The translations under genes and the position numbers were made by a program. The notes beneath the pieces are model-generated. The model was not told the DNA's origin, did no database searches, and saw nothing but the letters and a program-made list of their open reading frames with translations. Shown here piece by piece: positions 28,652-37,345 of a stretch of 64,000 nucleotides of DNA; the first letter of the stretch is position 1, and each line of letters opens with the position of its first letter. The stretch is from Betaproteobacteria bacterium (GTDB taxonomy: Bacteria; Pseudomonadota; Gammaproteobacteria; Burkholderiales; Casimicrobiaceae). The DNA lies in assembly GCA_013298145.1 (NCBI GenBank), contig JAAFJO010000001.1, positions 744,001 through 808,000 on the forward strand, given 5' to 3'.

Positions 28652-28720
28652 AACCCAGATTTTCCATTCGGGCGCGAAGCGACCGACAGCGCTCGCGATT
28701 CCGAACGGAAAATCTGGGTT
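28652..28720. repeat. 69-bp nearly complete palindrome
   Basis: AACCCAGATTTTCC (28652-28665) is perfectly inverted as GGAAAATCTGGGTT (28707-28720). The inner TTCGG/CCGAA and GCGAAGCG/CGCTCGC arms extend the pairing almost to the centre. No T-run follows. It could be a MITE-like or REP-like element or an mRNA-stabilising structure between two co-directional genes. Confidence 0.65.
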
Positions 28721-28808
28721 AAACCTCCGAATCCGCGACTGATCGCGTAGCGCGTAGATCCGTCGCGTATTTGAAGACGTTTCATCGTGGCGTCGCTAAA
28801 TTGCTCTC

Positions 28809-29672
28809 ATGGATTCCATGAAGCAACACGCGAGAACAAACGCCGCAACGCTCGATCAAATCCGCAGGCGCACGATGTGCGAACCGATCGCGCCACGCTC
28901 CCGCGCGGATGCGATTGCGATCCTGAGTCGTCGTATTGATTTTTACTACTGGCCGCGTTGGAGTGCGTTTTGGATTGCGTGCGGTACAGCGCTTTCGGGC
29001 CTAGCGTTCTCTGCGATTTTGTGGCGCGTCGGATTGGAGGAGATGACGTGGCGCTATCCGTTGGCAACACTGCTTTCCTATTTCGTGCTGCTCGCACTTC
29101 TTCGCACGTGGAGCAAGCGGGATTGGGACGATGGTTCGGGTCTTGATCTACCAACGCCTTCCTCATCATCGTCGTCCAGCGGAAGCGCGTCGACCGGTCA
29201 ACCAGAGTACATCGGCGGGGGCGGCGGCGATTTCGGTGGCGCAGGCGCGAGCGGTAGCTTTGAATCGGTAAGCGCACCGGTGAGCGCCTTTGATGCGGGC
29301 TCAACCGTCGGCGACACCTTCGGAGGAGGCCTCGAAGTGGCGGCGTCCGCTGAAGAGGGCGCAGTGGTCGCGATTCCGCTGTTTCTGATTCTCGCCTTGC
29401 TATTGCTATTCGGCGGTTTCGCGTTCAGCCTCGTGTCACTTGTCTGGAATGCGCCGAGCCTTCTCGCGCACTTGATGCTTGATGCGGGCACTGCGAGCAT
29501 GCTCGCCGTTTACACGCGGCCCACACATCGAGAGTCATGGCTCAGCACCGCGTTTTGGCAAACGTTTCCGAAGTTTCTCTGCCTGGCCATTGTGTTGATG
29601 GTGGCCGGGTTCGCGCTTGAGCTTTTTGATCCGACGGCGATTACGTTGTTTGATGTGCTCGCGAATCGGTGA
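28809..29672 (+). CDS. Membrane protein with Gly/Ser-rich loop, function unknown
   Basis: A 287-residue protein with two N-terminal membrane helices (about residues 50-100), then a long low-complexity loop of Ser and Gly (SSSSSSSGSAS, YIGGGGGDFGGAGASG), and two or three further helices (PLFLILALLLLFGGFAF and KFLCLAIVLMVAGFAL). No signal peptide cleavage is expected. The Gly-rich stretch resembles tails seen next to TPM-domain proteins, but no such domain is present. Neighbours give no functional clue. Confidence 0.68.
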   Translation: MDSMKQHARTNAATLDQIRRRTMCEPIAPRSRADAIAILSRRIDFYYWPRWSAFWIACGTALSGLAFSAILWRVGLEEMTWRYPLATLLSYFVLLALLRTWSKRDWDDGSGLDLPTPSSSSSSSGSASTGQPEYIGGGGGDFGGAGASGSFESVSAPVSAFDAGSTVGDTFGGGLEVAASAEEGAVVAIPLFLILALLLLFGGFAFSLVSLVWNAPSLLAHLMLDAGTASMLAVYTRPTHRESWLSTAFWQTFPKFLCLAIVLMVAGFALELFDPTAITLFDVLANR

Positions 29673-29694
29673 TTCGCGCTGCACACGCGTAGCG

Positions 29695-30762
29695 CTAAGG
29701 CGCGAAGTTTCCGCCACAACCGTTGAGGTGTTTGCGAATTTCCGCCCAATCACGCCTTGAGCTGTTTCGCGAGAGCAGCCCTTCGTGCACCGCAGTTCCG
29801 GTGATACCAAGCATGGCGCGCAGCATCATCACGCCGTCTTTCGTCGCTTCAACACCACCATTGCCATCGACGTCTAAACAATTCTCTGGCGGCGCGATGG
29901 CGAGGCCGTCGTACGTGCCGTTGTCGGTGCCAATCGCGCCAATGTCCTGCGTTGCACCCGTTTCAAGCGAAACGCGATACAGGCGTGATGCGCTCCCGAC
30001 ACGCAGAATTGCGTAGGCGTTATTCGTGCCAGGTTCGATATCAAAGCCGCCGTAGCCGGTGACGTTGCCCGCGTTTAATGGGCCAATGTTCGACAACACA
30101 CCCGTGGCTGCGCTTGTGAGTCCAGTGCCCGCACCCCCGATCCGTGTCAGTCGGTCGTTGATTCGATCAATTCCGTAGAGCGTGGTCGCGAGCGCGCCCG
30201 GTACACGGTTCGTGTACGCGATGTGGACGGTATTGTTGACCGTACCAAACTCAGGCCCTGCTGGGTAGGCCAATCCAGTATGAGTGGTTACGACGCCGGT
30301 ATCTGCATTGACGATCAGATTTTCGGAAGCGGTGGAGACGACGCGCAATACGCTTCCATCTGGCGTGAAAGAGATTCCGAAGAAATCCGTTTCGCTAAAG
30401 GTTCTAGCGACGGTTGCTACCTGTGCTACAGCAAGTGTGTTTACATCGATTCGTAAGAGTCGCGAGTTGATCGCCACCTTTGATAGCGCATAGAGTTGGC
30501 CGTCTGAGGGGCGAAAGTCGATGCCAAGAATGAGTTCATTCGCTTGTAGTCCAGAGAGCGTGCCATCGGTAAGAAGTACTCCGGGATTGGTGGCTACGAA
30601 GCTCACGAGCCGATTGAGTGTCGGATCAAATGCGAACAAAACAGGAGCGGCATAGGCGCGGCTTGCCGTAAGCGCAGTCAGCAGCGCGAGGATCAACGCA
30701 AACACGGATCGGCCTAGAGAGCGAAGCATGTTTCGTGATGCAGCAGCACTGTTTGAATTCAC
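29695..30762 (-). CDS. DUF4394 exported protein with dockerin-like tail
   Basis: A 355-residue secreted protein. GTG 30762 is preferred because AGGGG lies seven bases upstream; the longer frame begins with TTG 30768. The signal peptide contains SVFALILALLTALTASRAYA. The body is DUF4394: LFAFDPTLNRLVSF, ILGIDFRPSDGQLYALS, LYGIDRINDRLTRIGG and TYDGLAIAPPE, probably a beta-propeller. The tail, CLDVDGNGGVEATKDGVMML then RAMLG and a final Cys, is a dockerin-type EF-hand module also found at 16761-19187 and as a remnant at 4326-4562. Calcium binding of the tail is likely from D-x-D-x-N-G. The partner is unknown. Confidence 0.82.
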   Translation of the reverse strand: MNSNSAAASRNMLRSLGRSVFALILALLTALTASRAYAAPVLFAFDPTLNRLVSFVATNPGVLLTDGTLSGLQANELILGIDFRPSDGQLYALSKVAINSRLLRIDVNTLAVAQVATVARTFSETDFFGISFTPDGSVLRVVSTASENLIVNADTGVVTTHTGLAYPAGPEFGTVNNTVHIAYTNRVPGALATTLYGIDRINDRLTRIGGAGTGLTSAATGVLSNIGPLNAGNVTGYGGFDIEPGTNNAYAILRVGSASRLYRVSLETGATQDIGAIGTDNGTYDGLAIAPPENCLDVDGNGGVEATKDGVMMLRAMLGITGTAVHEGLLSRNSSRRDWAEIRKHLNGCGGNFAP

Positions 30763-30934
30763 GATCAAACCCCTGAGCTAGTTGTCTTTTGCGCGCCGTC
30801 ACGATGGACTGATGCGTAACCCACTGCCACCGTGTCGCGCTGCGAATACCGATTGTGCCAATTTGCCCATTGCAATACAAGCTAATCACTTTGCGAGAAT
30901 TCGGCGACACAACCTTGTGGGAAATCCTCAAAAA

Positions 30935-31636
30935 ATGACGACAGCGCCTCCTTCGCTTCATATCGACATCGTTTCCGACGTCGTCTGTCCGTGGTGCTAC
31001 ATCGGCAAACGCCACCTCGAGGCGGCACTTCGGATGTGGCGCGGGAAATCTGGCGTGAACACGCAGATCGCAGTGTCGACTCGCTGGCATCCGTTTCAGT
31101 TGAATCCCGATTTGCCGAGCGCGGGCGTGGATAGAAAGTCGTATCTGGAAGAGAAGTTTGGCGGCCCAACGCGAGCCAAGGAAATCTATGCGAGAGTGGG
31201 TGCGGCAGGCGCTGCCGCTGGGTTAGAGCTCAACTTTGATGCGATCGAGCGACAGCCCAACACCCTCGCTGCGCATGCGCTCATCGCCCTCGCGCAAGAA
31301 GGCGCGGACGCGGCGAACGACTCAACGCAGATTGCGGCGCGCGCCGATCAAATCGTGGAATCGTTGTTCAAGGCGTATTTCGTCGAAGGGCGATTCATCG
31401 GTGATCTTGAGATCCTGCTTGATATTGCTGAGACGAATGGTTTGAATCGCGACGATTCGCGCAAAGCGCTTAGCGATGCGTTCGCACTTGATCGCGTGGC
31501 GTCCGCCGATGCAAGCGCGCGCGGGCAAGGCGTGAGCGGCGTGCCATTCTTTGTGTTCAATCGCAAATACGCGCTCTCGGGCGCGCAACCCGCTTCTGTG
31601 CTTGTGTCTACGATCGAACGGTCGCTGCTCGGTTAA
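30935..31636 (+). CDS. DsbA-family oxidoreductase (FrnE-like)
   Basis: A 233-residue cytoplasmic thioredoxin-fold protein of the DsbA/FrnE group. The active site CPWC lies in SDVVCPWCYIGKRHLE near residue 18. The cis-Pro region is GVSGVPFFVFNRKYALSGAQ near the C-terminus. The inserted helical domain contains NTLAAHALIALA. There is no signal peptide, so unlike DsbA it acts in the cytoplasm as a disulfide isomerase or a GST-like enzyme. ATG 30935 is used because it gives the normal N-terminus; the longer frame reads through the upstream promoter region. Confidence 0.9.
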   Translation: MTTAPPSLHIDIVSDVVCPWCYIGKRHLEAALRMWRGKSGVNTQIAVSTRWHPFQLNPDLPSAGVDRKSYLEEKFGGPTRAKEIYARVGAAGAAAGLELNFDAIERQPNTLAAHALIALAQEGADAANDSTQIAARADQIVESLFKAYFVEGRFIGDLEILLDIAETNGLNRDDSRKALSDAFALDRVASADASARGQGVSGVPFFVFNRKYALSGAQPASVLVSTIERSLLG

Positions 31637-31958
31637 CCTCGTGCGGCAAGCGCATCGGACGGGCGGTAAGCCGGAAAAGCGTATAACTTACGTGCTCTAG
31701 TCCGGCCTCAATTGGGGCTTAGTGATTTTTTGCATAAATAATAAGAAGCGTTAAAAAGCTACTCTAGTCCAATTTAAATGTGCGTTTAAGCGAATAAGTT
31801 AAATCCGAGAGACCACATTTTGCACTCTCGGTTGCTTCGTTCCCCCACCCCCGATTCTCAATGCTTAGTTCGCAGGTCGACGATGTATTGAACCGATTCT
31901 CAGCGGTCAACGACTCACGAACATCGCGGGCGCTTGCTTGCTTCCATCGGAGTTGGAT
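31637..31958. other. Intergenic region with repeated CTAGTCC...ATT elements
   Basis: A 322-base A/T-rich gap without a gene. CTAGTCCGGCCTCAATTGGGG (about 31697-31717) and CTAGTCCAATTTAAATG (31764-31780) repeat the CTAGYCC/ATT theme seen at 9328, 11134, 19327 and 21427. These probably lie in the promoter region of the secreted-protein gene at 31959. Confidence 0.4.
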
Positions 31959-32291
31959 ATGAACATGCGAATCAATGGTTTGGTCGTGCTCTTGGGGTCT
32001 TTTGCACTTGCAGTGAGTGCAGTGAGTGCTGTGCATGCGTGCGGCAAGGCCGGGTCATGCGCCGATCCAGCGCGCGCCACCACAAACGCAACAGCAAAGA
32101 GCTTGATGACCACGCCAACGGGCAGCACGGGTGCTACAGGCGGCGTGCGGGTCGCCTCGGGCGATGTCAACGGCGACGGCGCGAGCGCGAATGGCGCGCA
32201 GCGGCCCGGCGTAATCCTTGCCCCCGCGCAGAAGCCGCAAACCTTGCTGCTTCCTGCGGTTCAAAAAGTGCGCGAAGCCGCTAGCCGTTGA
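31959..32291 (+). CDS. Small exported protein
   Basis: A 110-residue protein with a signal peptide (MNMRINGLVVLLGSFALAVSAVSAVHA) and a small mature part. It has a CGKAGSCADPA stretch with two Cys, a Thr/Gly-rich centre including GDVNGDGASANGA (a single D-x-N-x-D-G calcium-loop-like motif) and PAVQKVREAA at the end. GGAG precedes ATG 31959 by a suitable distance; the longer frame begins at TTG. I recognise no family. A second exported protein follows on the same strand. Confidence 0.65.
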   Translation: MNMRINGLVVLLGSFALAVSAVSAVHACGKAGSCADPARATTNATAKSLMTTPTGSTGATGGVRVASGDVNGDGASANGAQRPGVILAPAQKPQTLLLPAVQKVREAASR

Positions 32292-32406
32292 TTCGAAACG
32301 CAGACGCTTTACGTCTTTGCTCATGAAAACGCAAAACAGGTCCGAATCGGCTCGGCGCCGATTTGACGCGTTTCCTCATGCCCATTTCATACCTGGAGAA
32401 GCTCAC

Positions 32407-32949
32407 ATGAATCGCAATCTTCGCTCTATCGCCATCGCGTCGTTAAGTCTTTTTGCGGCGCTCGCCCACGCGTCAAACGCGCAACCAGGGCCCGGCGCTA
32501 CGCAGCCCGGTGTGCGCACTCAAGGCCCCGTCGTTCAACAGATTAAGAAGCCCGATCTGGTCGCAGAAAGTGCTGGACCGCAGTTCCTGTTTCGCGTGAG
32601 AAACGTCGGCAGCGCGAATTCGCCCGCATCAACAACGCGAGTGATGTGCTACACCAACACCGCAGGTCCGCCCAGCGAGCGATGCGTCGAAGGTACGCAT
32701 TTCAACGTGAATCCGAGTATCGTGAATCCTCCCGGCACCACCAAAGCGGGCGGAAACGTGTGGATGGTGCCCACTGGCGGCTTGGACGCAACGACTGGCT
32801 TCACAACGTTTAGCTTAAACATCAAAGCCACGCCCGCGTTTAACGCACAGGGTTTGCGATTTCAAGTGTGCGCTGATGCAGTCAACGCCATTGGTGAGTT
32901 GAACGAAGGCAACAACTGCCAATGGTTCGTCTACAACTGGCCGAACTAA
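32407..32949 (+). CDS. Exported CARDB-like protein
   Basis: A 180-residue secreted protein. The signal peptide is MNRNLRSIAIASLSLFAALAHA. The mature part KPDLVAESAGPQFLFRVRNVGSANSP begins a CARDB-like Ig fold, and it ends FQVCADAVNAIGELNEGNNCQW, the usual motif of that domain (N-E-x-N-N). Such domains mediate extracellular adhesion or assembly. GGAGAAG lies eight bases before ATG. It follows the small exported protein gene by 115 bases and may share its transcript. Confidence 0.78.
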   Translation: MNRNLRSIAIASLSLFAALAHASNAQPGPGATQPGVRTQGPVVQQIKKPDLVAESAGPQFLFRVRNVGSANSPASTTRVMCYTNTAGPPSERCVEGTHFNVNPSIVNPPGTTKAGGNVWMVPTGGLDATTGFTTFSLNIKATPAFNAQGLRFQVCADAVNAIGELNEGNNCQWFVYNWPN

Positions 32950-33368
32950 TCGCGCGAGTGGTGCGTGTGACCGCCGCGCGTCGACATGCTTCACCTTCGC
33001 GCGGCGCCCATCCTTCGCGAGTGCACGCAGGCGGAAACGGCAGAAGCGTAGCCCAGCGTCAAACTCATCGGTACCTTGCCACCGTGCTGACCGCGCGCTG
33101 ACGGTGGCCTCGCGCAACTCAACACGGTTTCAATTTCCGCATTTAGCGCCGCAGCGCCGGATGAGCGCTGAATGTTTCTCGCACTGCGCTCGAATCGCGT
33201 CCCGCCCCTCTCAGCGACGTCTTGTTTGCCCTATTTTGACGAGGGACTAACGCGCCGCGCGCGCAAAGCCTGCATGTTTTCGCAGGTATTCTCAAGTTGA
33301 TTGTTGCGTTGCGACATCTCTACCATCATCGCGAGAGTGGTTAATGTTCAGCGAAAGGCTGTCGACGT
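32950..33368. other. Regulatory gap upstream of the aor operon
   Basis: A 419-base gap with no supported gene. It must hold the aor promoter. I found only an FNR half-site (TTGAT near 33297) without a matching second half and no sigma-54 pair, so the regulator is not evident. Confidence 0.4.
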
Positions 33369-33845
33369 ATGCAAAAAGTGCTTCACATCAACGCGGATAA
33401 GTGCACGGGCTGTCTGCAATGCGAGATGGCGTGTTCTTACGAAAACTACGGCGTGTTTGCGCCGTCGAAGTCGCGAATCAAAGTTTTTAATTTTCATGAC
33501 ACAGGTAAAAAGGTTCCGTACACCTGCACCCAGTGCGACGAAGCGTGGTGTCTACATTCATGCCCCGTTCAAGCGATCACTGTTGATCAAGCCACAGGCG
33601 CAAAGGTGGTGAACGAAAGCACCTGCGTGGGCTGTAAGGTCTGCACGATTGCGTGCCCATTTGGCACTGTGAATTACGTGCAAGAAACCGGCAAGGTTCA
33701 GAAGTGTGATCTCTGCGGCGGCGAGCCCGCTTGCGCTGATGCGTGCCCAACCGGCGCAATCACCTACATCGATGCCAATTGGACGGGGCTCGGCCGCATG
33801 GCCGAGTGGGCCAATAAGCTCGGCAATCAACCCTCTGCACAGTAA
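33369..33845 (+). CDS. aorA: Aldehyde oxidoreductase polyferredoxin subunit
   Basis: A 158-residue iron-sulfur protein carrying four [4Fe-4S] clusters. The Cys motifs are CTGCLQCEMAC, CTQCDEAWCLHSC, CVGCKVCTIAC and CDLCGGEPACADAC. In the tungsten aldehyde oxidoreductase AorABC of Aromatoleum, this subunit of about 18 kDa carries electrons from the tungsten subunit to the FAD subunit and can form filaments. The aorB gene follows after 15 bases. GTATG at 33366 is the start region; no strong Shine-Dalgarno is visible. Assignment rests on the Cys pattern plus gene order. Confidence 0.88.
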   Translation: MQKVLHINADKCTGCLQCEMACSYENYGVFAPSKSRIKVFNFHDTGKKVPYTCTQCDEAWCLHSCPVQAITVDQATGAKVVNESTCVGCKVCTIACPFGTVNYVQETGKVQKCDLCGGEPACADACPTGAITYIDANWTGLGRMAEWANKLGNQPSAQ

Positions 33846-33860
33846 TCAAGGAGTAATACG

Positions 33861-35708
33861 ATGTCTTGGGCAGGAAAAATATTGCGAGTGAATCTCACCG
33901 CCGGTACAGTCAAGACTGAACCGCTCAACATGACGTGGGCCCGTGATTACATTGGCTCGCGCGGGCTAGGTAGCAAATATCTTTGCGAAGAGGTTGACCC
34001 CACGGTCGATCCACTCTCAGCTAGCAACAAAATTATTTGGGCCACAGGCCCCCTCACCGGTACGATGGCGTCGACTGGCGGGCGCTACACCGTCATCACC
34101 AAAAGCCCGCTCACTGGCGCGATTGCTTGCTCGAATTCGGGCGGCTATTGGGGCGCCGAGCTAAAGATGGCTGGCTACGACATGATCATCTTTGAAGGTG
34201 CATCAGCGACGCCGGTTTTTCTGTATGTCAGCGACGATGTGGTCGAGATTCGAGACGCCTCGCATCTTTGGGGCACAAGTATTTTTCATACTGAGGAAAC
34301 GCTCAAGAAAAGCCTGCAGGATCCGCTGATTCGCGTTTCAAGCATCGGCAAAGCGGGTGAGAATCGTGTTCGCTTTGCGGCGGTAGTCAATGATCTTCAT
34401 CGCGCGGCAGGGCGCTCAGGCGTGGGCGCGGTGATGGGGAGCAAAAACCTCAAAGCAATCGCTGTGCGTGGTACCAAAGGCGTGGGCAATATCCGCGACC
34501 CGAAAGCGTTCATGAAGGTAACGGCTGAGAAGAAAAAGATCCTCGCCGATCACGCGGTCACCGGTCAAGGTCTGCCGACTTACGGGACGCAAGTGTTGAT
34601 GAATGTCATCAACGAAGTGGGCGCGCTGCCAACGCGCAATCATCGCGATAGTCAGTTTGACGGCGCGAAAGATATCTCGGCAGAGGCAATGGCCACGCCG
34701 CGGCCTACCGACGGTCAAAAACCGCTGGTGACAAATCAGGCGTGTTTCGGCTGCACGATTGCGTGCGGGCGTATCCAAAAGATCGACAAAAACCATTTCA
34801 CGGTGCAAAACAAGCCACAGTATTGGGGCGCATCCGGAGGGCTCGAATACGAAGCGGCTTGGGCGTTGGGCGCGGCAAACGGTGTGAACGATCTTGATGC
34901 ACTGCAGTACGCAAACGTTGTGTGCAACGAACAGGGCATGGACCCGATTTCCTTTGGCGCGACCGTTGGCGCGGTGATGGAACTCTATGAAATGGGTGTG
35001 CTGTCGAAGGAAAAGATCGGTATCGAGGCACCGTTCGGCTCGGCTCAAGCGCTCGCATTTCTGGCTGAAGAAACGGCAAACGGCCGCGGGTTTGGCATCG
35101 AACTTGGTGAAGGCTCAAAACGCCTCACCGAAAGATATGGCCATCCTGATCTGGCGATGCATTCAAAGGGCCAGGAATTTCCGGCTTACGACGGCCGTTC
35201 GATCCAGGGCATCGGGTTGGCCTACGCCACATCGAACCGCGGCGGCTGCCATCTTCGTGGCTACACCATCGCCTCCGAAGTGCTCGGCATTCCCGTGAAA
35301 ACGGATCCGCTTGAGAGCGACGGTAAGCCTGAATTGGTGAAGGCGTTTCAAGATGCCACGGCGGCGTTTGATTCGTCGGGGCTCTGCATTTTCACGACAT
35401 TTGCGTGGAGCTTGCCTGATCTCGCGCCGCAGCTCGCTGCTGCCTGCGATGACAAATACACCACCGAAGAGCTTGCGCACATCGGTGAGCGCATCTGGAA
35501 CATGGAGCGCGAATTCAATAACCGCGCAGGCTTCACGTCAAAAGACGATAGCCTGCCAAAACGCCTGCTCACCGAAGCGGTAAAGACTGGGCCTGCCAAG
35601 GGCAAAGTTAACGAGTTGGCAAAAATGTTGCCGAAGTACTACGAGGCACGCGGCTGGAACGCAGATGGCACGATTCCACAGGAAACGCGCACTCGCCTCG
35701 GCCTGTAA
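33861..35708 (+). CDS. aorB: Tungsten aldehyde oxidoreductase, catalytic subunit
   Basis: A 615-residue AOR-family enzyme that oxidises aldehydes to carboxylic acids with a tungsten bis-metallopterin cofactor; AorABC relatives can also run in reverse. The N-terminal domain has GKILRVNLTAGTVKTEPL and YIGSRGLGSKYL. Pterin contacts lie in GPLTGTMASTGGRYTVITKSP. The [4Fe-4S] ligands are in QACFGCTIACGR (CxxCxxxC near residue 296) plus the later Cys in DSSGLCIFTTF. The length matches the 67-kDa AorB. An AGGAG precedes ATG. A hairpin with a T-run separates it from aorC, which may lower aorC expression. W rather than Mo is inferred from the family. Confidence 0.93.
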   Translation: MSWAGKILRVNLTAGTVKTEPLNMTWARDYIGSRGLGSKYLCEEVDPTVDPLSASNKIIWATGPLTGTMASTGGRYTVITKSPLTGAIACSNSGGYWGAELKMAGYDMIIFEGASATPVFLYVSDDVVEIRDASHLWGTSIFHTEETLKKSLQDPLIRVSSIGKAGENRVRFAAVVNDLHRAAGRSGVGAVMGSKNLKAIAVRGTKGVGNIRDPKAFMKVTAEKKKILADHAVTGQGLPTYGTQVLMNVINEVGALPTRNHRDSQFDGAKDISAEAMATPRPTDGQKPLVTNQACFGCTIACGRIQKIDKNHFTVQNKPQYWGASGGLEYEAAWALGAANGVNDLDALQYANVVCNEQGMDPISFGATVGAVMELYEMGVLSKEKIGIEAPFGSAQALAFLAEETANGRGFGIELGEGSKRLTERYGHPDLAMHSKGQEFPAYDGRSIQGIGLAYATSNRGGCHLRGYTIASEVLGIPVKTDPLESDGKPELVKAFQDATAAFDSSGLCIFTTFAWSLPDLAPQLAAACDDKYTTEELAHIGERIWNMEREFNNRAGFTSKDDSLPKRLLTEAVKTGPAKGKVNELAKMLPKYYEARGWNADGTIPQETRTRLGL

Positions 35709-35763
35709 GTAGCCACTCAACAGCCATATCGACCAAGCCCAGCGTTTATTGGGGCGAGCAGAC

Positions 35764-35791
35764 AGGGGCGGCGAAAGTCGCCCCTATTTTT
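35764..35791 (+). terminator. Terminator/attenuator between aorB and aorC
   Basis: AGGGGCGGC-GAAA-GTCGCCCCT forms a 9-bp stem (one G:U) with a GAAA loop followed by ATTTTT. It lies inside what should be one operon, 56 bases after the aorB stop, so partial termination giving less aorC than aorAB is likely. Confidence 0.75.
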
Positions 35792-35810
35792 CTTAGAGAG
35801 ACTGAAATTC

Positions 35811-37085
35811 ATGCAACACGTCATTCTTGGGGCCGGTCCGGCGGGTGTGATCGCCGCAGAAACACTCAGAAAGCACGCACCCTCTGATGTGATCACGATC
35901 ATCGGCGACGAGGCCGAACCCCCTTATTCAAGAATGGCGATTCCCTATCTGATCGCGGGAAACGTCGATGAGAGTGGCACGTATTTGCGCCGCGATGCCG
36001 CACATTTCGACGCACAACGCATCGCGGTGAAGCGCGCGCGCGCGACGCGTGTGGATACGCAAACCCAGCAAGTTGTGTTGAATGACGGAAGTGCGCTGCC
36101 TTACGATCGCTTGCTCATTGCGACCGGCTCCCGGCCTTCGAGGCCACCGATCCCCGGAATTGAATCGAAGGGTGTTCACACATGCTGGACCTTGGATGAT
36201 GCGCGCAGCATCATGATGCTCGCGAAACCGGGTGCACGTGTTTTGCAGATGGGTGCGGGCTTTATCGGCTGCATCATCATGGAGGCATTGGCTGCACGTG
36301 GCGTTGCGCTTACCGTGGTTGAAATGGGTGATCGGATGGTGCCGCGCATGATGGGCCCCACTGCGGGCGGCATGATCAAGACCTGGTGCGAAAACAAAGG
36401 CGTTCGCGTTGTCACAGGCGCGCGGGTGGATTCGATTTCGAGCGGCGGCGCACTCACTGCGAACTTGTCGAACGGCACGCAAATCGCAGCGGACTTGATC
36501 ATCAACGCGACCGGCGTGAAGCCTGCAATTGAGTTTCTTGAGGGATCAACGATCAAGTGCCTGCTGGGTGTTCTCACTGATGAACATATGCAATCAAATG
36601 TTGCGAACGTGTACGCGGCGGGAGACTGCGCGGAGGCCTTTGATCAGATCACGCAAAAAACAATTGTGAGCGCAATCCAGCCGAATGCTGCGGATCAGGC
36701 ACGCGTTGCCGCGCTCAACATGCTCGGTCGCACTACCGTTTTGCCGCAGGTCACACAGATCAATGTGCTCGATACGATTGGGATGATTTCAACCTCATTT
36801 GGAAAATGGGAAGGCGAATCCGGTGGCCAAAGTGTCGAATTGACCGATAAGGATTCCGCGCGACATCTCAATTTGCAATTTAAGGACGACGTATTGATTG
36901 GCTGCAACAGCATTGGCTGGACTGATCACATCGGCGTCATGCGCGGGTTGGTGGAGGGGCGGGTGCATTTGGGGGCTTGGAAAGACGAATTATTGCGCGA
37001 TCCTACGCAGTTGACCAAAGCCTACATCGCGTGTGCTCAAGCACAAGGCAATTGGTCGGGCGCAAACGACGAGCGTCGACGATGA
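35811..37085 (+). CDS. aorC: FAD-dependent pyridine-nucleotide oxidoreductase subunit
   Basis: A 424-residue flavoprotein of the pyridine-nucleotide disulfide oxidoreductase fold. FAD-binding motifs are HVILGAGPAGVIAAETLR at the N-terminus and NVYAAGDCAEAFDQ near residue 270. The NAD(H) site is MGAGFIGCIIMEAL in the middle. No redox disulfide CxxxxC is present. In AorABC the 46-kDa AorC takes electrons from AorA and reduces NAD+. AAGAGAGACT precedes ATG, after a partial terminator. Its stop overlaps the start of the MoaD-like gene (ATGA), so the two are translationally coupled. Confidence 0.9.
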   Translation: MQHVILGAGPAGVIAAETLRKHAPSDVITIIGDEAEPPYSRMAIPYLIAGNVDESGTYLRRDAAHFDAQRIAVKRARATRVDTQTQQVVLNDGSALPYDRLLIATGSRPSRPPIPGIESKGVHTCWTLDDARSIMMLAKPGARVLQMGAGFIGCIIMEALAARGVALTVVEMGDRMVPRMMGPTAGGMIKTWCENKGVRVVTGARVDSISSGGALTANLSNGTQIAADLIINATGVKPAIEFLEGSTIKCLLGVLTDEHMQSNVANVYAAGDCAEAFDQITQKTIVSAIQPNAADQARVAALNMLGRTTVLPQVTQINVLDTIGMISTSFGKWEGESGGQSVELTDKDSARHLNLQFKDDVLIGCNSIGWTDHIGVMRGLVEGRVHLGAWKDELLRDPTQLTKAYIACAQAQGNWSGANDERRR

Positions 37086-37336
37086 AGATCACGTTCAAGC
37101 TATTCGCTTCACTCACGGATTACTTGCCGCCCGAAGCACGTCGTGCGAATCAACTGGAGCTCGAGTACAGCGAAGCGCCTACCGTGAATCAGGTGATCGA
37201 GCGCTTCTCGCTCCCGCCGAAGCTAGTGCATTTGGTATTGATCAATGGCGCGTATGTTCAGCCCGAGGCCCGTGCCTCACGAACGCTTAACGATGGCGAA
37301 GCGCTCGCGATCTGGCCGCCCATCGCCGGCGGTTAG
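37082..37336 (+). CDS. MoaD/ThiS-family sulfur carrier
   Basis: An 84-residue beta-grasp protein ending in PPIAGG, the C-terminal Gly-Gly that is thiocarboxylated in MoaD. It likely supplies dithiolene sulfur for the tungstopterin of AorB, as the aorD product is thought to do. It begins MKITFKLFASLTDYLPPEAR and has LINGAYVQ and GEALAIWPPIAGG. ATG 37082 overlaps the aorC stop; the longer frame from 36977 runs inside aorC and is not used. Confidence 0.88.
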   Translation: MKITFKLFASLTDYLPPEARRANQLELEYSEAPTVNQVIERFSLPPKLVHLVLINGAYVQPEARASRTLNDGEALAIWPPIAGG

Positions 37337-37345
37337 TTTCAAGGC

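Noticed and set aside
33280..33320. FNR box in front of the aor operon
   Set aside because: Only one TTGAT half-site is present; no RTCAA partner at the required four-base spacing.
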